Below, in pieces: positions 17,380 to 26,234 of a stretch of DNA of 64,000 nt. The translations under genes were made by a program, and so were the position numbers. Within the stretch, counting starts at the first letter, position 1. Every line of letters begins with the position of its first letter. The notes below the pieces were generated by a model. It worked only from the letters and a program-made list of their open reading frames with translations, did no database searches and had not been told where the DNA came from. The stretch lies in contig NZ_CP096019.1 in NCBI RefSeq assembly GCF_023115355.1, positions 1,798,001 through 1,862,000 of the forward strand, read 5' to 3'. Origin of the DNA: Halocatena salina. GTDB lineage: Archaea; Halobacteriota; Halobacteria; Halobacteriales; Haloarculaceae.

Positions 17380-17579
17380 TAGCCACCTTTGATGAGCCGG
17401 AGCACGCGGACGTGTTCGGCGTCGATGGCACCGTCGTCGGGGACCGGTCGTCCGTCGACGAGGACGGTGGCCTCGTGTGGACTCAACCCGACTGCACCGA
17501 GGAGATCGCCGTATGTTGCGTTGGCTCCGAGTTCGAGCTCCTGTGTTTCACTCCCCACGATCTCGGCCGTGACGCGCAT
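17379..17579 (-). CDS. samp2: Ubiquitin-like small archaeal modifier protein SAMP2
   Basis: A 66-aa beta-grasp protein very like Haloferax volcanii SAMP2: it shares SPHEATVLVDGRPVPDD and the C-terminal VRVLRLIKGG with the di-glycine that is adenylated by UbaA. In Haloferax, SAMP2 is conjugated to lysines and also supplies sulfur for tRNA thiolation. The long in-frame extension up to 17825 is antisense to the thioesterase gene and must be ignored. The ATG at 17579 gives the canonical N-terminus. Downstream is the coupled acetyltransferase; upstream, 37 bases away, the thioesterase. Confidence 0.9.
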   Translation of the reverse strand: MRVTAEIVGSETQELELGANATYGDLLGAVGLSPHEATVLVDGRPVPDDGAIDAEHVRVLRLIKGG

Positions 17580-17616
17580 ACTCGTGTGTTCGTCCGCGAA
17601 CGCTTGAGCGTGGCGT

Positions 17617-18063
17617 TCACTCGTCTCTGCTCTCGCCGTTGAGTGCGGCCTCTTGGAGCCGCTTCCCGCGCTCGGTCGAAACGGTGAGTTCGGGCACCGA
17701 TGTCGGCTCCCGGTCCTCATCGATCGCAACGTAGACGAAATACGATTCGGTGGTCTGTTCTTGCGTTCCCGTCTGGGGATCTTCCCGGTACGCCCGCAGC
17801 CGCACGCGCATACTCGTCCGTCCAACGTCGTACACGTACGCTTCGATGAGCGCGAGATCGCCCACCATGATCGGCCGTTGGAAATCGACGTGATTGATGT
17901 GGGCGGTCACACACGATTCCTTTGAAAACCGCATGGCCGCCATCGCACCGATCTCGTCCATCCATTTCAACACGTGGCCCCCGTGGGCGGTTTCGAGGAT
18001 GTTGGCGTGATTGGGCTGGATCATCCACCGGTTTTCCATGTGCGTATCCAGCAGATCTGGCAT
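17617..18063 (-). CDS. Acyl-CoA thioesterase, hotdog fold
   Basis: A 148-aa single hotdog-domain protein of the acyl-CoA thioesterase (YciA/BFIT) type. The active-site helix region reads NHANILETAHGGHVLKWMDE, where the asparagine and the acidic residue of the helix are the expected catalytic positions. AHINHVDFQRPIMVGD is the conserved second half. It hydrolyses acyl-CoA to free fatty acid and CoA. Probably first gene of a thioesterase-samp2-acetyltransferase run on the minus strand. Confidence 0.85.
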   Translation of the reverse strand: MPDLLDTHMENRWMIQPNHANILETAHGGHVLKWMDEIGAMAAMRFSKESCVTAHINHVDFQRPIMVGDLALIEAYVYDVGRTSMRVRLRAYREDPQTGTQEQTTESYFVYVAIDEDREPTSVPELTVSTERGKRLQEAALNGESRDE

Positions 18064-18121
18064 CGTTTGTCTTTACACCGCTGGCAGGCAAGGCTCTGAT
18101 GGTGTCCACCCAGAACGACTA

Positions 18122-19051
18122 TCACCCCTCACGGTCGGTCTGGGCATCGAACATCCCTGTCGACATGTATCGTTCGCCGCTGTCCGGAAACACCGTCACG
18201 ACGAGTGGGTCGTCGGGCGTATCGTTCTCGTCTGCGAGCCGGGTGGCGACCCGTTTGGCCGCGACGTTCGCTGCCCCGCTGGACTGTCCGACGAGCAGTC
18301 CCTCCTCTCTCGCGAGCTGTCGACATTCGGCTTCTGCGGTGTCGATCGAAACCGTCTCGATCGAATCGACGAGATCCAGATCCAGATTGTCACTCACGAA
18401 CCCCGGACCCATCCCCTGAAACGAGTCTTCACCCGATTCACCGGTCGAGAGCACCGCATTGGCCTCGGGTTCGACGGCGACGACCTCCATCTCGGGAAAC
18501 GCTTCGCGCAGTCGGCGACCGACGCCGGTGATCGTCCCACCGGTTCCGACGCCCGCAACGAACGCGTCGATCGTCCGGTCTTCCACTTGGTGGAGGATTT
18601 CATCCCCGGTTGTCCGGTAGTGTGCCTCCGTATTCGCCGGGTTCTCGAACTGTCGCAGCTGCACCATCCCCTCTTCGGTGAGGTGATCGGCGCGATCTTT
18701 CGCGTCGCTGATGTCGCCGTCCACGAGATCGAGGTCGGCACCGTATGCTCGCATGATTCGTCGGCGTTCGGGTGATTTCGAATCCGGCATGACGATCGTG
18801 AGATCGTACCCCTTGGCGGCAGTGACGACCGCGAGACCGATCCCGGTGTTGCCGCTCGTCGGCTCGACGAGCCGATCGCCCGGCGATATCATCCCTTCTG
18901 CTTCCGCTCGTTCGACCATCCCCAATGCCGGGCGATCCTTTGCGCTGCCTGCGGGGTTTTTCGATTCGAGCTTCGCCCCGATCGTCGATCCCGGCGGAGA
19001 ATGGACTTCTACCAGCGGCGATCCGATGGTGTCGAGGACGGAATCGTTCAT
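18122..19051 (-). CDS. cysK: Cysteine synthase (O-acetylserine sulfhydrylase)
   Basis: PLP enzyme of the beta-replacement family, 309 aa, making cysteine from O-acetylserine (or O-phosphoserine) and sulfide. The PLP lysine lies in KNPAGSAKDR (about residue 38), the asparagine-loop motif in TSGNTGIGLA and the phosphate-binding glycine loop in GVGTGGTITGVG. Length is typical. Cystathionine beta-synthase without CBS domains is the alternative assignment. It is transcribed divergently from the thioredoxin gene at 19226, which fits a thiol metabolism theme. Confidence 0.85.
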   Translation of the reverse strand: MNDSVLDTIGSPLVEVHSPPGSTIGAKLESKNPAGSAKDRPALGMVERAEAEGMISPGDRLVEPTSGNTGIGLAVVTAAKGYDLTIVMPDSKSPERRRIMRAYGADLDLVDGDISDAKDRADHLTEEGMVQLRQFENPANTEAHYRTTGDEILHQVEDRTIDAFVAGVGTGGTITGVGRRLREAFPEMEVVAVEPEANAVLSTGESGEDSFQGMGPGFVSDNLDLDLVDSIETVSIDTAEAECRQLAREEGLLVGQSSGAANVAAKRVATRLADENDTPDDPLVVTVFPDSGERYMSTGMFDAQTDREG

Positions 19052-19225
19052 ACGTTCCGTTCCCGATGGGACGCTAAAGACGTGGCGAACCGAACAGATC
19101 TATCGTGGACGGACTGACGGCACACAGTGGCGTGGCCTTCGTGACCCACACCTTGAGATGCGTTGGTCACCGGCCGATACTGGTGCGAGCGCGTTCGTTA
19201 AGTCGCTCACCCGAATAGCCCGGAT

Positions 19226-19585
19226 ATGGCACTCGAAACGATGGCGCCGAATCCCGTTTGGGATGCGGATGCCCACGAAGAGACGGTCACGGTCCTGCGT
19301 GAGCACGACGACGTGACGTACACGATCTGGGGTGGTGATTGGTGCAAGGACTGTCGGTCACAGCTCCCCGATTTCGGCGCGGCGCTCGAGGCGGCTGACG
19401 TCGAAGACGACCGCATCGAACACGTCGCGGTCGACCGTGACAAGCAAGGTCCTGGCGTCGAGGCGTACGACATCGAGTACATTCCGACGATCGTCGTCGA
19501 GCGCGGTGGCGACGAGGTGGCCCGGTTCGTCGAGAGCGAAGACGTTCCTGCAGCGGCGTATCTGGCAGAACAGCTTGATTCGTGA
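19226..19585 (+). CDS. Thioredoxin family protein with CKDC active site
   Basis: A 119-aa thioredoxin-fold protein. The active site reads WCKDC (C35-K-D-C38) in place of the common WCGPC, preceded by the strand VTYTIWGGD. The conserved cis-proline is in YIPTIVV, and the C-terminal helix is present. A dithiol-disulfide role is likely, but the K-D pair should change the redox potential. It has no signal and is cytoplasmic. A GTTAAG element about 25 bases before the ATG may be its TATA box. Convergent with the DUF255 gene (9-base gap). Confidence 0.8.
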   Translation: MALETMAPNPVWDADAHEETVTVLREHDDVTYTIWGGDWCKDCRSQLPDFGAALEAADVEDDRIEHVAVDRDKQGPGVEAYDIEYIPTIVVERGGDEVARFVESEDVPAAAYLAEQLDS

Positions 19586-19594
19586 GCCGCTTTT

Positions 19595-21712
19595 TCACGT
19601 TCCCTGTGTGTCAGACCGCCACGCGAGCGCCTCGGCAATGTCGGTTTTCGGCGGCGAACAGGTGAAATTCTTACAGAGATACGCCGTCGGCTCGTCCGCC
19701 TGTTGGTCCCGTCCGGCCCAGATCGGTGGGATCTCGTCGAGACCCAGCTCTTCGACCCATTCGGCGACACCGTCGGTCGTCGGCGGCCGCGGTGCGACGA
19801 TCCGACGCGAGAGATAGGTCGTTGCCAGCTGTTCGCGGAACGACGGCGGGAGTTCCTCGGCCGCAACCGTGAGTTCGATCGGCCCAGCCGCGTGTTCGTC
19901 CGCAGCCAGCGCGAGCGAGAGACACCGGAGCGGATCCGACTCGATCGTCTCGGCGTGAGTCGACAGCACTGTCTCGGCGATCGATCCGAATCGGTCGTGA
20001 GAGACGAACTGGTCGAGGGCGAGCAACAGCGACGTGGCAACCCCCGCGCTCGACGGCGTCGACTGGTCGGACAACTCCTGTGGCCGGGCGATCATCGATT
20101 CGCCGCTTTCGGGAGTGAAATACAGGGTGCGCTCCGTCTCGTCCCAAAACTCCCGCTCGATGGCTGTTGCGAGGTCGATCGCAAACCCGAGCGCCTCGAC
20201 CGAACCCGTCGTCTCGTACAGATGTAGCGCCCCTCGTCCGAGAAACGCGTAATCCTCGAGGTAGCCGTCACCGCTCACATCACCGTCTTTCTCCCGGCGC
20301 GCCAACCGGCGTTCTTTCTCATCCCAGAGCTGAGACCGGACGAACGAGAGCGCACGCTCTGCGGTGTCGGCGAGCCCCGCGCCGGGACGGACCAGCGCGC
20401 CCTCTGCGAACGCGGAGATCATCAGTCCGTTCCAGCCTGCTAGCACTTTCTCGTCTCGTCCGGGGTTGGGTCGCTGCCCACGGTGCTCGAACAGCTGTTT
20501 GCGGGCCGTCTCCAGTGATGACTCGACGTCCTCGGCCGAGCGATCGTACGTCTCGGCGAGTTCGTCGATGCCGGTTTGGACGGTGAGAACGGTGTTCCCG
20601 TCCTCGAAATTCCCGGATTCGGTCACGCCGTATCGGTCACAGAACAGGTCAGCGGCCGTATCATCGTCCACTGCAGTGTCGATCTCCTCGGGCGTCCAGA
20701 CGTAAAACGCTCCTTCCTCTCCGTCGCTTTGGGCGTCCAGCGTGGCGTAAAACCCGCCGTCGGGATGGGTAAGCTCCCGTTCGACGAACGAAAGCGTCTC
20801 TCGGGCAGCACGAACGTACCGGTCGTAGCCAGTGAGCTGGTAGCCGGCGAGCAACGCCCGCGTGATCTCGGCGTTGTCGTACAACATCTTCTCGAAGTGA
20901 GGAACTACCCATTCCCTATCCGTGGTGTACCGGTGGAATCCCCCGCCAACGTGGTCGAACAGCCCGCCTCGGATCATCGCATCTAAGGTTTCCTCTGCTA
21001 CCGCTCGGTACGCTTTCTCCCCGGTTCGGTCGGCCGCGCGCAACAGTGCCCGGATCCGACCCGTCTGGGGGAACTTCTGTCCGGAGCCGAACCCACCGTA
21101 CTCCCTGTCGGCGCTTTTGACGACCCGCTGTGCAGTCGACTCGAGCACGTCGGCTTCGGGCGCTTTTCCGGGTTGGTCCGGAACTTCCTCTAGCTCTCCT
21201 GCGATCGCGTCGGTCCACTGCTCGGCCCGGGTTTCCATCTCCTCGCGCTGATCGGGATCGGTCCACGAGCCGGTGATGTTTTCGAGGAGATCTCGAAAGC
21301 CCGGAACTCGTCCACGCGCCTTGGGCGGGAAGTACGTCCCGACGTAAAACGGCTTACCATCCGGTGTGAGCCACACCGACAACGGCCACCCGCCGCCACC
21401 GGTGACGAGCTGACAGATCGTCTGGTAGATGCTGTCAAGATCCGGCCGCTCCTCGCGGTCGACCTTGATCGGAACGAAATGTTCGTTCAACACCGACGCG
21501 ACTGACTCGTTTTGGAAGCTTTCGTCTTCCATCACGTGACACCAGTGACACGCCGAATAGCCGATCGACAGGAAGATCGGAACATCGCGCTCTTTGGCTG
21601 CTGCGAGCGCGTCATCATCCCATGGCTGCCAGTGCACCGGATTGTCCGCGTGCTGTTGGAGATACGGACTCTGCTCCTCATCGAGGCGGTTGCGTCGAGT
21701 GGGATCAGTCAT
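19595..21712 (-). CDS. DUF255 thioredoxin-domain protein (YyaL/SSP411 type)
   Basis: Large cytoplasmic protein of 705 aa. The N-terminal thioredoxin-like DUF255 domain (residues 1-170) contains GYSACHWCHVME with the CHWC motif, followed by an (alpha/alpha)6 barrel resembling glycosidases and N-acylglucosamine 2-epimerase, with GGGFHRYTTDREW and HFEKMLYDNA. The length agrees with bacterial YyaL and human SPATA20. Biochemical function is not established; a thiol-dependent or carbohydrate-related role is possible. Its neighbours are the thioredoxin gene (convergent) and the MFS transporter gene further upstream on the same strand. Confidence 0.85.
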   Translation of the reverse strand: MTDPTRRNRLDEEQSPYLQQHADNPVHWQPWDDDALAAAKERDVPIFLSIGYSACHWCHVMEDESFQNESVASVLNEHFVPIKVDREERPDLDSIYQTICQLVTGGGGWPLSVWLTPDGKPFYVGTYFPPKARGRVPGFRDLLENITGSWTDPDQREEMETRAEQWTDAIAGELEEVPDQPGKAPEADVLESTAQRVVKSADREYGGFGSGQKFPQTGRIRALLRAADRTGEKAYRAVAEETLDAMIRGGLFDHVGGGFHRYTTDREWVVPHFEKMLYDNAEITRALLAGYQLTGYDRYVRAARETLSFVERELTHPDGGFYATLDAQSDGEEGAFYVWTPEEIDTAVDDDTAADLFCDRYGVTESGNFEDGNTVLTVQTGIDELAETYDRSAEDVESSLETARKQLFEHRGQRPNPGRDEKVLAGWNGLMISAFAEGALVRPGAGLADTAERALSFVRSQLWDEKERRLARREKDGDVSGDGYLEDYAFLGRGALHLYETTGSVEALGFAIDLATAIEREFWDETERTLYFTPESGESMIARPQELSDQSTPSSAGVATSLLLALDQFVSHDRFGSIAETVLSTHAETIESDPLRCLSLALAADEHAAGPIELTVAAEELPPSFREQLATTYLSRRIVAPRPPTTDGVAEWVEELGLDEIPPIWAGRDQQADEPTAYLCKNFTCSPPKTDIAEALAWRSDTQGT

Positions 21713-21795
21713 ATCCCACGTAGCGGTGCGACACTAAAGAATGGCTGCTTTAGACTTCTACGTATCCGAAACGAACTCTTCGATCGATCCGGGTG

Positions 21796-23103
21796 TCACC
21801 GCTCTTTTCGATCGGTGTGAACACCGAGCACTGTCTCGTCAGCCTCAGCTACTGACGGGAGTGACCGGAGTCGTGGATGAAGCAAGTAGTACACTCCGAC
21901 GACAGCTATCATCCCACCGATCCCATACAGCGCCACCGCGCTGCCGACGACGCTAGCGATCGCTCCACCGAGTACTCCACCGACAGGCGCTATTCCCGAC
22001 AGCACTGTTCGCATGAGTGATGTAACACGACCGAGGAGTGCGTCGTCAAGCGCGGATTGCACCATCGAGAAGAACAACACGTTGAACGTACCCAGTGGCA
22101 CTGCGGCCATGAACAGCACTGCACCGGTTGGCCAGACGCCAGGCGCGGTGACTGCTGTGAGCAACAGTGACCCAGAGCACACGTGCGAAGCGATCGCTAC
22201 CCAGCCGATGGGGAACTTCTCGATGAGAAACGCCCCACCTGCCCCAACGAGGCTTCCCGCCCCCATCGCCGCCACGAGCAGACCGTACGCTGTAGGCCCA
22301 GCGAGTGAATCCGCAACGATCGGCAGGAGTGCAGTCAGTGCTGTCGCCGCGAAATTGCTCACCATCATCCCGAACAGCATCGCTTGTAGGACAGAGCCGT
22401 GTACGTAGTCGATTCCCTTTCGGAACTCGGCGATGTACCCCTCATCGTTCTCATCGCTCTCGTCCTTGATCTCATTCTTCCCGTTGTTCCGTGGCGTCTT
22501 CGGAACGGTGACACCGACGAACAGGAGTGCCGCAACGGCGAACGTGATCGAGTTAATGACAAACAGAGGGACTGCCCCGATGACAGCGATGAGCACGCCA
22601 GCGACGGCGTTGGCGACCATATCGACCGTTCGAACAGACGTCGAGAAGAGTGAGTTTGCCTGTGTGAGTTCATCTTCCGCAACGATCTGTGGGAGTGCCG
22701 CGTTCTGTGCCGGGTAAACGAACCCGTTGACGAAATACAATACGGGAATGAGGAAGAGCACGAGCCAGACTGAGAGACGATCCACCACGGCGGCGATAGG
22801 CACAACCAGCACGCCGATACCGTTGATGAGCTGGGTGCTCAGGAGTAACCGACGCAATCGCCAGCGGTCCACGAGTGGCCCGATGAAAACGCTGAGGAGG
22901 TCGGGTGCCCGCACGAGCGCAGTGGCAAGTCCTGTGTAGAACGCTGAACCCGTCAGCTCCCCAACGAGCCACATCGTCCCGATGAAATACAGGCTATCAC
23001 CGGTGTCAGTAGTGACTCGTCCAGAGAACAGTCGCAGAAAGTTCGTGTTGGTGGCGAGACCACTGAAACCAGATCCGCTGAAACGTCGTCGAACCCATCC
23101 CAT
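21796..23103 (-). CDS. MFS transporter (enterobactin exporter/multidrug-like)
   Basis: Integral membrane protein of 435 aa with about twelve hydrophobic segments and a cytoplasmic acidic loop (NNGKNEIKDESDENDEG) between the sixth and seventh. The MFS motif A appears as GPLVDRWRLRRLL after the second segment. It resembles the EntS/MFS_3 group of drug or siderophore exporters. The ArsR-type regulator gene lies 89 bases upstream on the same strand, so the regulator probably controls this transporter. Substrate unknown. Confidence 0.8.
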   Translation of the reverse strand: MGWVRRRFSGSGFSGLATNTNFLRLFSGRVTTDTGDSLYFIGTMWLVGELTGSAFYTGLATALVRAPDLLSVFIGPLVDRWRLRRLLLSTQLINGIGVLVVPIAAVVDRLSVWLVLFLIPVLYFVNGFVYPAQNAALPQIVAEDELTQANSLFSTSVRTVDMVANAVAGVLIAVIGAVPLFVINSITFAVAALLFVGVTVPKTPRNNGKNEIKDESDENDEGYIAEFRKGIDYVHGSVLQAMLFGMMVSNFAATALTALLPIVADSLAGPTAYGLLVAAMGAGSLVGAGGAFLIEKFPIGWVAIASHVCSGSLLLTAVTAPGVWPTGAVLFMAAVPLGTFNVLFFSMVQSALDDALLGRVTSLMRTVLSGIAPVGGVLGGAIASVVGSAVALYGIGGMIAVVGVYYLLHPRLRSLPSVAEADETVLGVHTDRKER

Positions 23104-23192
23104 GCCAACGAGCAGGAAACAGCCCAGAATAAGTGTTAGCAGAAAATCACTTCTGTAAACTGTCGAGCCGAAGCCTGTTTCTGTCTGAATTC

Positions 23193-24062
23193 TTATTTGC
23201 GATACCGTTCAACGACGTTCAGATCTTCATCAACGATCAGTTCGAGTTCATCACCTAGGAGCGAGACAGTGACGCTGATTCGCAACGGGTTGTTCGAACG
23301 CACGGTCGTGTACTGGTCAACGTTGTAGACGTAGCTCTGCAGGAACTCCTCGTTGAGATCGATGCCATGGTCGTCGTACAATGCGATGACGGCGGGGTGG
23401 TAGCTGAGGTGCAACCCGACGGTAGCGGTGGCGTGGTGTTGACACCGTTCGCAGTCGTATTCGAGACCGATCTCTCGGTTGTGGTACTCGGGATCTCTCG
23501 TGATCGAGTGGGTGATGGCTCCAGCACAGTTCGGGCAAACACCGTTCACAGTGAACGAGAGCTGTGCCCGGATCCAGCGGCTGGCCGTTTCAGCGAATTC
23601 TTTGCGAGGACGACCATCAAGCACTCCCGGCGGGAACGCGAACCGCAACACCGCTTCCGTACAGTTCGGACAACAGACGACGAACTGATCGTTTTCGTAG
23701 CTCGCTTCGAGTGACGACCCACAGGCGGAACACGATGTACCGATTTCGAACGGATCGATTTCGACGCGCTTCGTGTAGGTTCCATCGAGTATTGCGCCGA
23801 TGATCCGCCGCCCGGCGTAGGTGAGTCCGTACCCTTCCTCATCGCGTTGGACGAACGTCCCGACGAGCTTCCCGAGGTGGTAGTTGAACTGACCGCTGTC
23901 AGCAACGGCAGCGCGGTCTTGCAGTTCCGAGAACGATACAGGAGTGTTTTCGGCCTGCCAGAGCGCTTGAATGATGTCGATCCGCGTCTCATTGCCGAGA
24001 ATCGAAAAGACATCTTCTGGGGGGAGCCGCTCAGTTACGTCCTGCTCGGTCGAATCTGACAT
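23193..24062 (-). CDS. ArsR-type winged-helix regulator with zinc ribbons
   Basis: A 289-aa DNA-binding protein. The N-terminal winged helix (about residues 15-95) reads FSILGNETRIDIIQALW and FNYHLGKLVGTFV, as in haloarchaeal ArsR-like regulators. The rest contains two four-cysteine ribbons: CSAC with CPNC (about residues 113-135), and CPNC with CERC (about 178-208). They may sense metal or redox state or simply stabilise the fold. Proximity to the downstream MFS gene suggests control of that transporter. Confidence 0.8.
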   Translation of the reverse strand: MSDSTEQDVTERLPPEDVFSILGNETRIDIIQALWQAENTPVSFSELQDRAAVADSGQFNYHLGKLVGTFVQRDEEGYGLTYAGRRIIGAILDGTYTKRVEIDPFEIGTSCSACGSSLEASYENDQFVVCCPNCTEAVLRFAFPPGVLDGRPRKEFAETASRWIRAQLSFTVNGVCPNCAGAITHSITRDPEYHNREIGLEYDCERCQHHATATVGLHLSYHPAVIALYDDHGIDLNEEFLQSYVYNVDQYTTVRSNNPLRISVTVSLLGDELELIVDEDLNVVERYRK

Positions 24063-24139
24063 TGTTGAACATAATCATAACTGGAGATAGATCCTACCCA
24101 TCCTGTCATAGGCGAGACCGTTCTATCCGTCGATTGCGA

Positions 24140-24350
24140 CGGCGGTAGCGGTGGCGGAGCGGACAGGTCACTCACCGCGAGCGGTAGCGAGCGGCTTTTT
24201 TTAGTCTTCCCGCGAGCGCAGAGAGGAACGAAGTTCCTCAAGCAACCGGGCGCAGCCCAGTGACAGCGAGTGGAAGCCTGCAAGAGCGAAGCTCTTGCAA
24301 TGCAGGTTTTTTGCAAGGTAGCTTCGCCACCCTCTCGTAAAAAAAGTGGA
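24140..24350 (+). repeat. Palindrome-rich dispersed repeat, copy 1
   Basis: Non-coding element with several hairpins and T-runs. Core: arms TGCAAGAGC and GCTCTTGCA (24279-24287 and 24291-24299) around a GAA loop. Other blocks are CCGCGAGCG, GAGCGGCTTTTTTT, GTCTTCCCGCGAGCG and AATGCAGGTTTTTTGC. A second, shorter copy lies at 55850-56022 in opposite orientation. It occupies most of the spacer before purD, so purD may be transcribed from within it or next to it. The T-runs after hairpins could also end transcripts from the left. The rest of 24063-24389 holds nothing else. Confidence 0.7.
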
Positions 24351-24389
24351 TGGGCAACGCTTACATCGCCGTGCCCCGCTCACTCGGTC

Positions 24390-25676
24390 ATGGACGAGAC
24401 CGTTCTACTCGTCGGCGGCGGCGGGCGAGAGCACGCGATCGCTCGCGCGCTGACCGATTCCGACGTCACCTTGTACGCCTGTGCGTCGAACCGCAATCCC
24501 GGCATCGCTCGGCTCGCGGCAGGATTCAAAACACTGGATGAGACCCACCCAACGGCGGTTGTCACCTACGCGACGGAGATCAACGCGACGCTGGCGGTGA
24601 TCGGCCCCGAGGCACCGCTGGAATCTGGCGTCGTAGACGCTCTTGAGGAGGCAGGGGTGTACGCGTTCGGTCCCCGCGAAACCGAGGCGCGAATCGAGAC
24701 GGACAAGGCGTTTCAGCGGCGGTTCATGGCCGAACACGACATTCCGGGCTGTCCGGACTTTGCGACGTTTGAGGAGATGGACGCGGCGTGTGAGTACATC
24801 GACAGCTACGACGGCGATCTCGCGGTCAAACCCGCTGGACTCACGGGTGGGAAGGGGGTGCGTGTGACCGGCGACCAGATAACGAAAGAGGAGGCAAAAG
24901 CCTACCTCCGGGAATCGGAGTATACCCGAGTGGTGCTCGAAGAGCGCTTGGTCGGCGAGGAGTTCACCGTCCAAGCGTTCGTTGCCAACGGGGAGTTTCG
25001 GGTTTCGCCCGCTGTGCAGGACCACAAACGCGCCTACGAAGGAGACGAAGGACCCAACACCGGCGGGATGGGGAGCTACTCCGCTGAGGATGATCTGCTC
25101 CCGTTTATGACGGCCAAGGACTACGCGGACGCTGTCTCGATCATCGATCAAGTCGTTGACGCCCTCAAAGGGTACAAAGGGACGCTGTACGGGCAGTTCA
25201 TGCTCACTGCGGAGGGAGTGAAGGTCGTGGAGTTCAATGCTCGGTTCGGCGATCCCGAAGCGATGAACACCCTTCCGGTGCTCGAAACCCCGTTGCTCGA
25301 CGTGCTCAAAGCCGCCCGCGACGGCGAGCCGCTCCCAGAACTGACCTTCACACAGCAGGCAACGGTGTGTAAATACGCCGTTCCGGCGGGTTATCCGACC
25401 GATCCCAGTGCGGGTGCTGAGATCACGATCGACGAAGACAGCGCGGGTGAGGCCTTGTTGTTCTACGCTAGCGTCGACGAGCGGGACGACGGAATCTACA
25501 CCACTACCTCTCGTGCCTTCGCGGTCGTCGGTCGGGCTGAGAACATCGAAACCGCCGAAGAGATCGCAGAGGAGGCGTTAGCTGTGGCCGGTGAGAAGGG
25601 ACTGCACGTTAGACACGACATCGGGACCCCCGAGTTGGTCCAACAGCGCATCGACCACATCGAAACACTCCGGTAG
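24390..25676 (+). CDS. purD: Phosphoribosylamine-glycine ligase
   Basis: ATP-grasp enzyme of purine synthesis joining phosphoribosylamine and glycine. The 428-aa protein begins with VLLVGGGGREHAIA, the PurD signature. It has the ATP-grasp elements KPAGLTGGKGVRV and the metal-binding VEFNARFGDPEAM, and ends with the usual C-terminal domain. The open frame extends upstream through the repeat, but the ATG at 24390 places the glycine-rich loop at residues 7-13 as in other PurD proteins. Confidence 0.93.
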   Translation: MDETVLLVGGGGREHAIARALTDSDVTLYACASNRNPGIARLAAGFKTLDETHPTAVVTYATEINATLAVIGPEAPLESGVVDALEEAGVYAFGPRETEARIETDKAFQRRFMAEHDIPGCPDFATFEEMDAACEYIDSYDGDLAVKPAGLTGGKGVRVTGDQITKEEAKAYLRESEYTRVVLEERLVGEEFTVQAFVANGEFRVSPAVQDHKRAYEGDEGPNTGGMGSYSAEDDLLPFMTAKDYADAVSIIDQVVDALKGYKGTLYGQFMLTAEGVKVVEFNARFGDPEAMNTLPVLETPLLDVLKAARDGEPLPELTFTQQATVCKYAVPAGYPTDPSAGAEITIDEDSAGEALLFYASVDERDDGIYTTTSRAFAVVGRAENIETAEEIAEEALAVAGEKGLHVRHDIGTPELVQQRIDHIETLR

Positions 25677-25702
25677 TTCTCACCACCCCGCTCTTACCGT
25701 TC

Positions 25703-26212
25703 ATGCCCGACGACACAGACCCCACTCGTCACGACCGTCTCGACAGACACCCGACACCGGGAGCACACAACTCCCTATGGCGGTGGCCCAGCGCCAAACA
25801 TCCGTTGCGGATCGCGTTCAACTACGCCCTCATCGTCCTCGCGCGCCACTCCCCAAGCCTGCGGCTGAAGAACTATCTGCTGGGACTCACGGGTGTTACC
25901 GTGGGGCAAGGTGTTTCGTGGGGCTTAGAGTCGACGCCGGACGTGTTCTGGCCCGAACTCATCACTGTTGAGGACCACGCCATCATCGGGTATGACGCCA
26001 CACTCCTCTGCCATGAGTTCCTCCAAGAGGAGTATCGAACCGGTGCAGTCGTCGTTCAGGAAGGAGCGATGATCGGTGCGGGTGCAATCGTGCTTCCTGG
26101 AGTGACGATCGGTGCGGGTGCGCGAGTGGCTGCCAACTCGCTGGTGACCGACGACGTCCCTCCCGACACGACCGTGGCCGGTGTGCCCGCGACCGAACAG
26201 TCACGAGCGTGA
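25703..26212 (+). CDS. Hexapeptide-repeat acyltransferase
   Basis: Protein of 169 aa with a left-handed beta-helix C-terminal half (repeats such as EGAMIGAGAIVLPGVTIGAG) ending in VTDDVPPDTTVAGVPA, the usual closing motif of LbetaH acetyltransferases. The first 60 residues are helical and partly hydrophobic (RIAFNYALIVLARH), as in O-acetyltransferases acting near the membrane. Acyl donor and acceptor are unknown. It follows purD by 26 bases on the same strand and may be co-transcribed. Confidence 0.8.
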   Translation: MPDDTDPTRHDRLDRHPTPGAHNSLWRWPSAKHPLRIAFNYALIVLARHSPSLRLKNYLLGLTGVTVGQGVSWGLESTPDVFWPELITVEDHAIIGYDATLLCHEFLQEEYRTGAVVVQEGAMIGAGAIVLPGVTIGAGARVAANSLVTDDVPPDTTVAGVPATEQSRA

Positions 26213-26234
26213 CTTTTTGGCTGCGCTGTACCGC

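Noticed and set aside
17580-17825. Long N-terminal extension of the SAMP2 frame
   Set aside because: It is antisense to the thioesterase gene; SAMP2 is known to be 66 aa and begins at the ATG at 17579.
24270-24389. N-terminal extension of PurD by 40 codons
   Set aside because: It reads through the palindromic repeat, while the family starts at VLLVGGGGREH just after the ATG at 24390.
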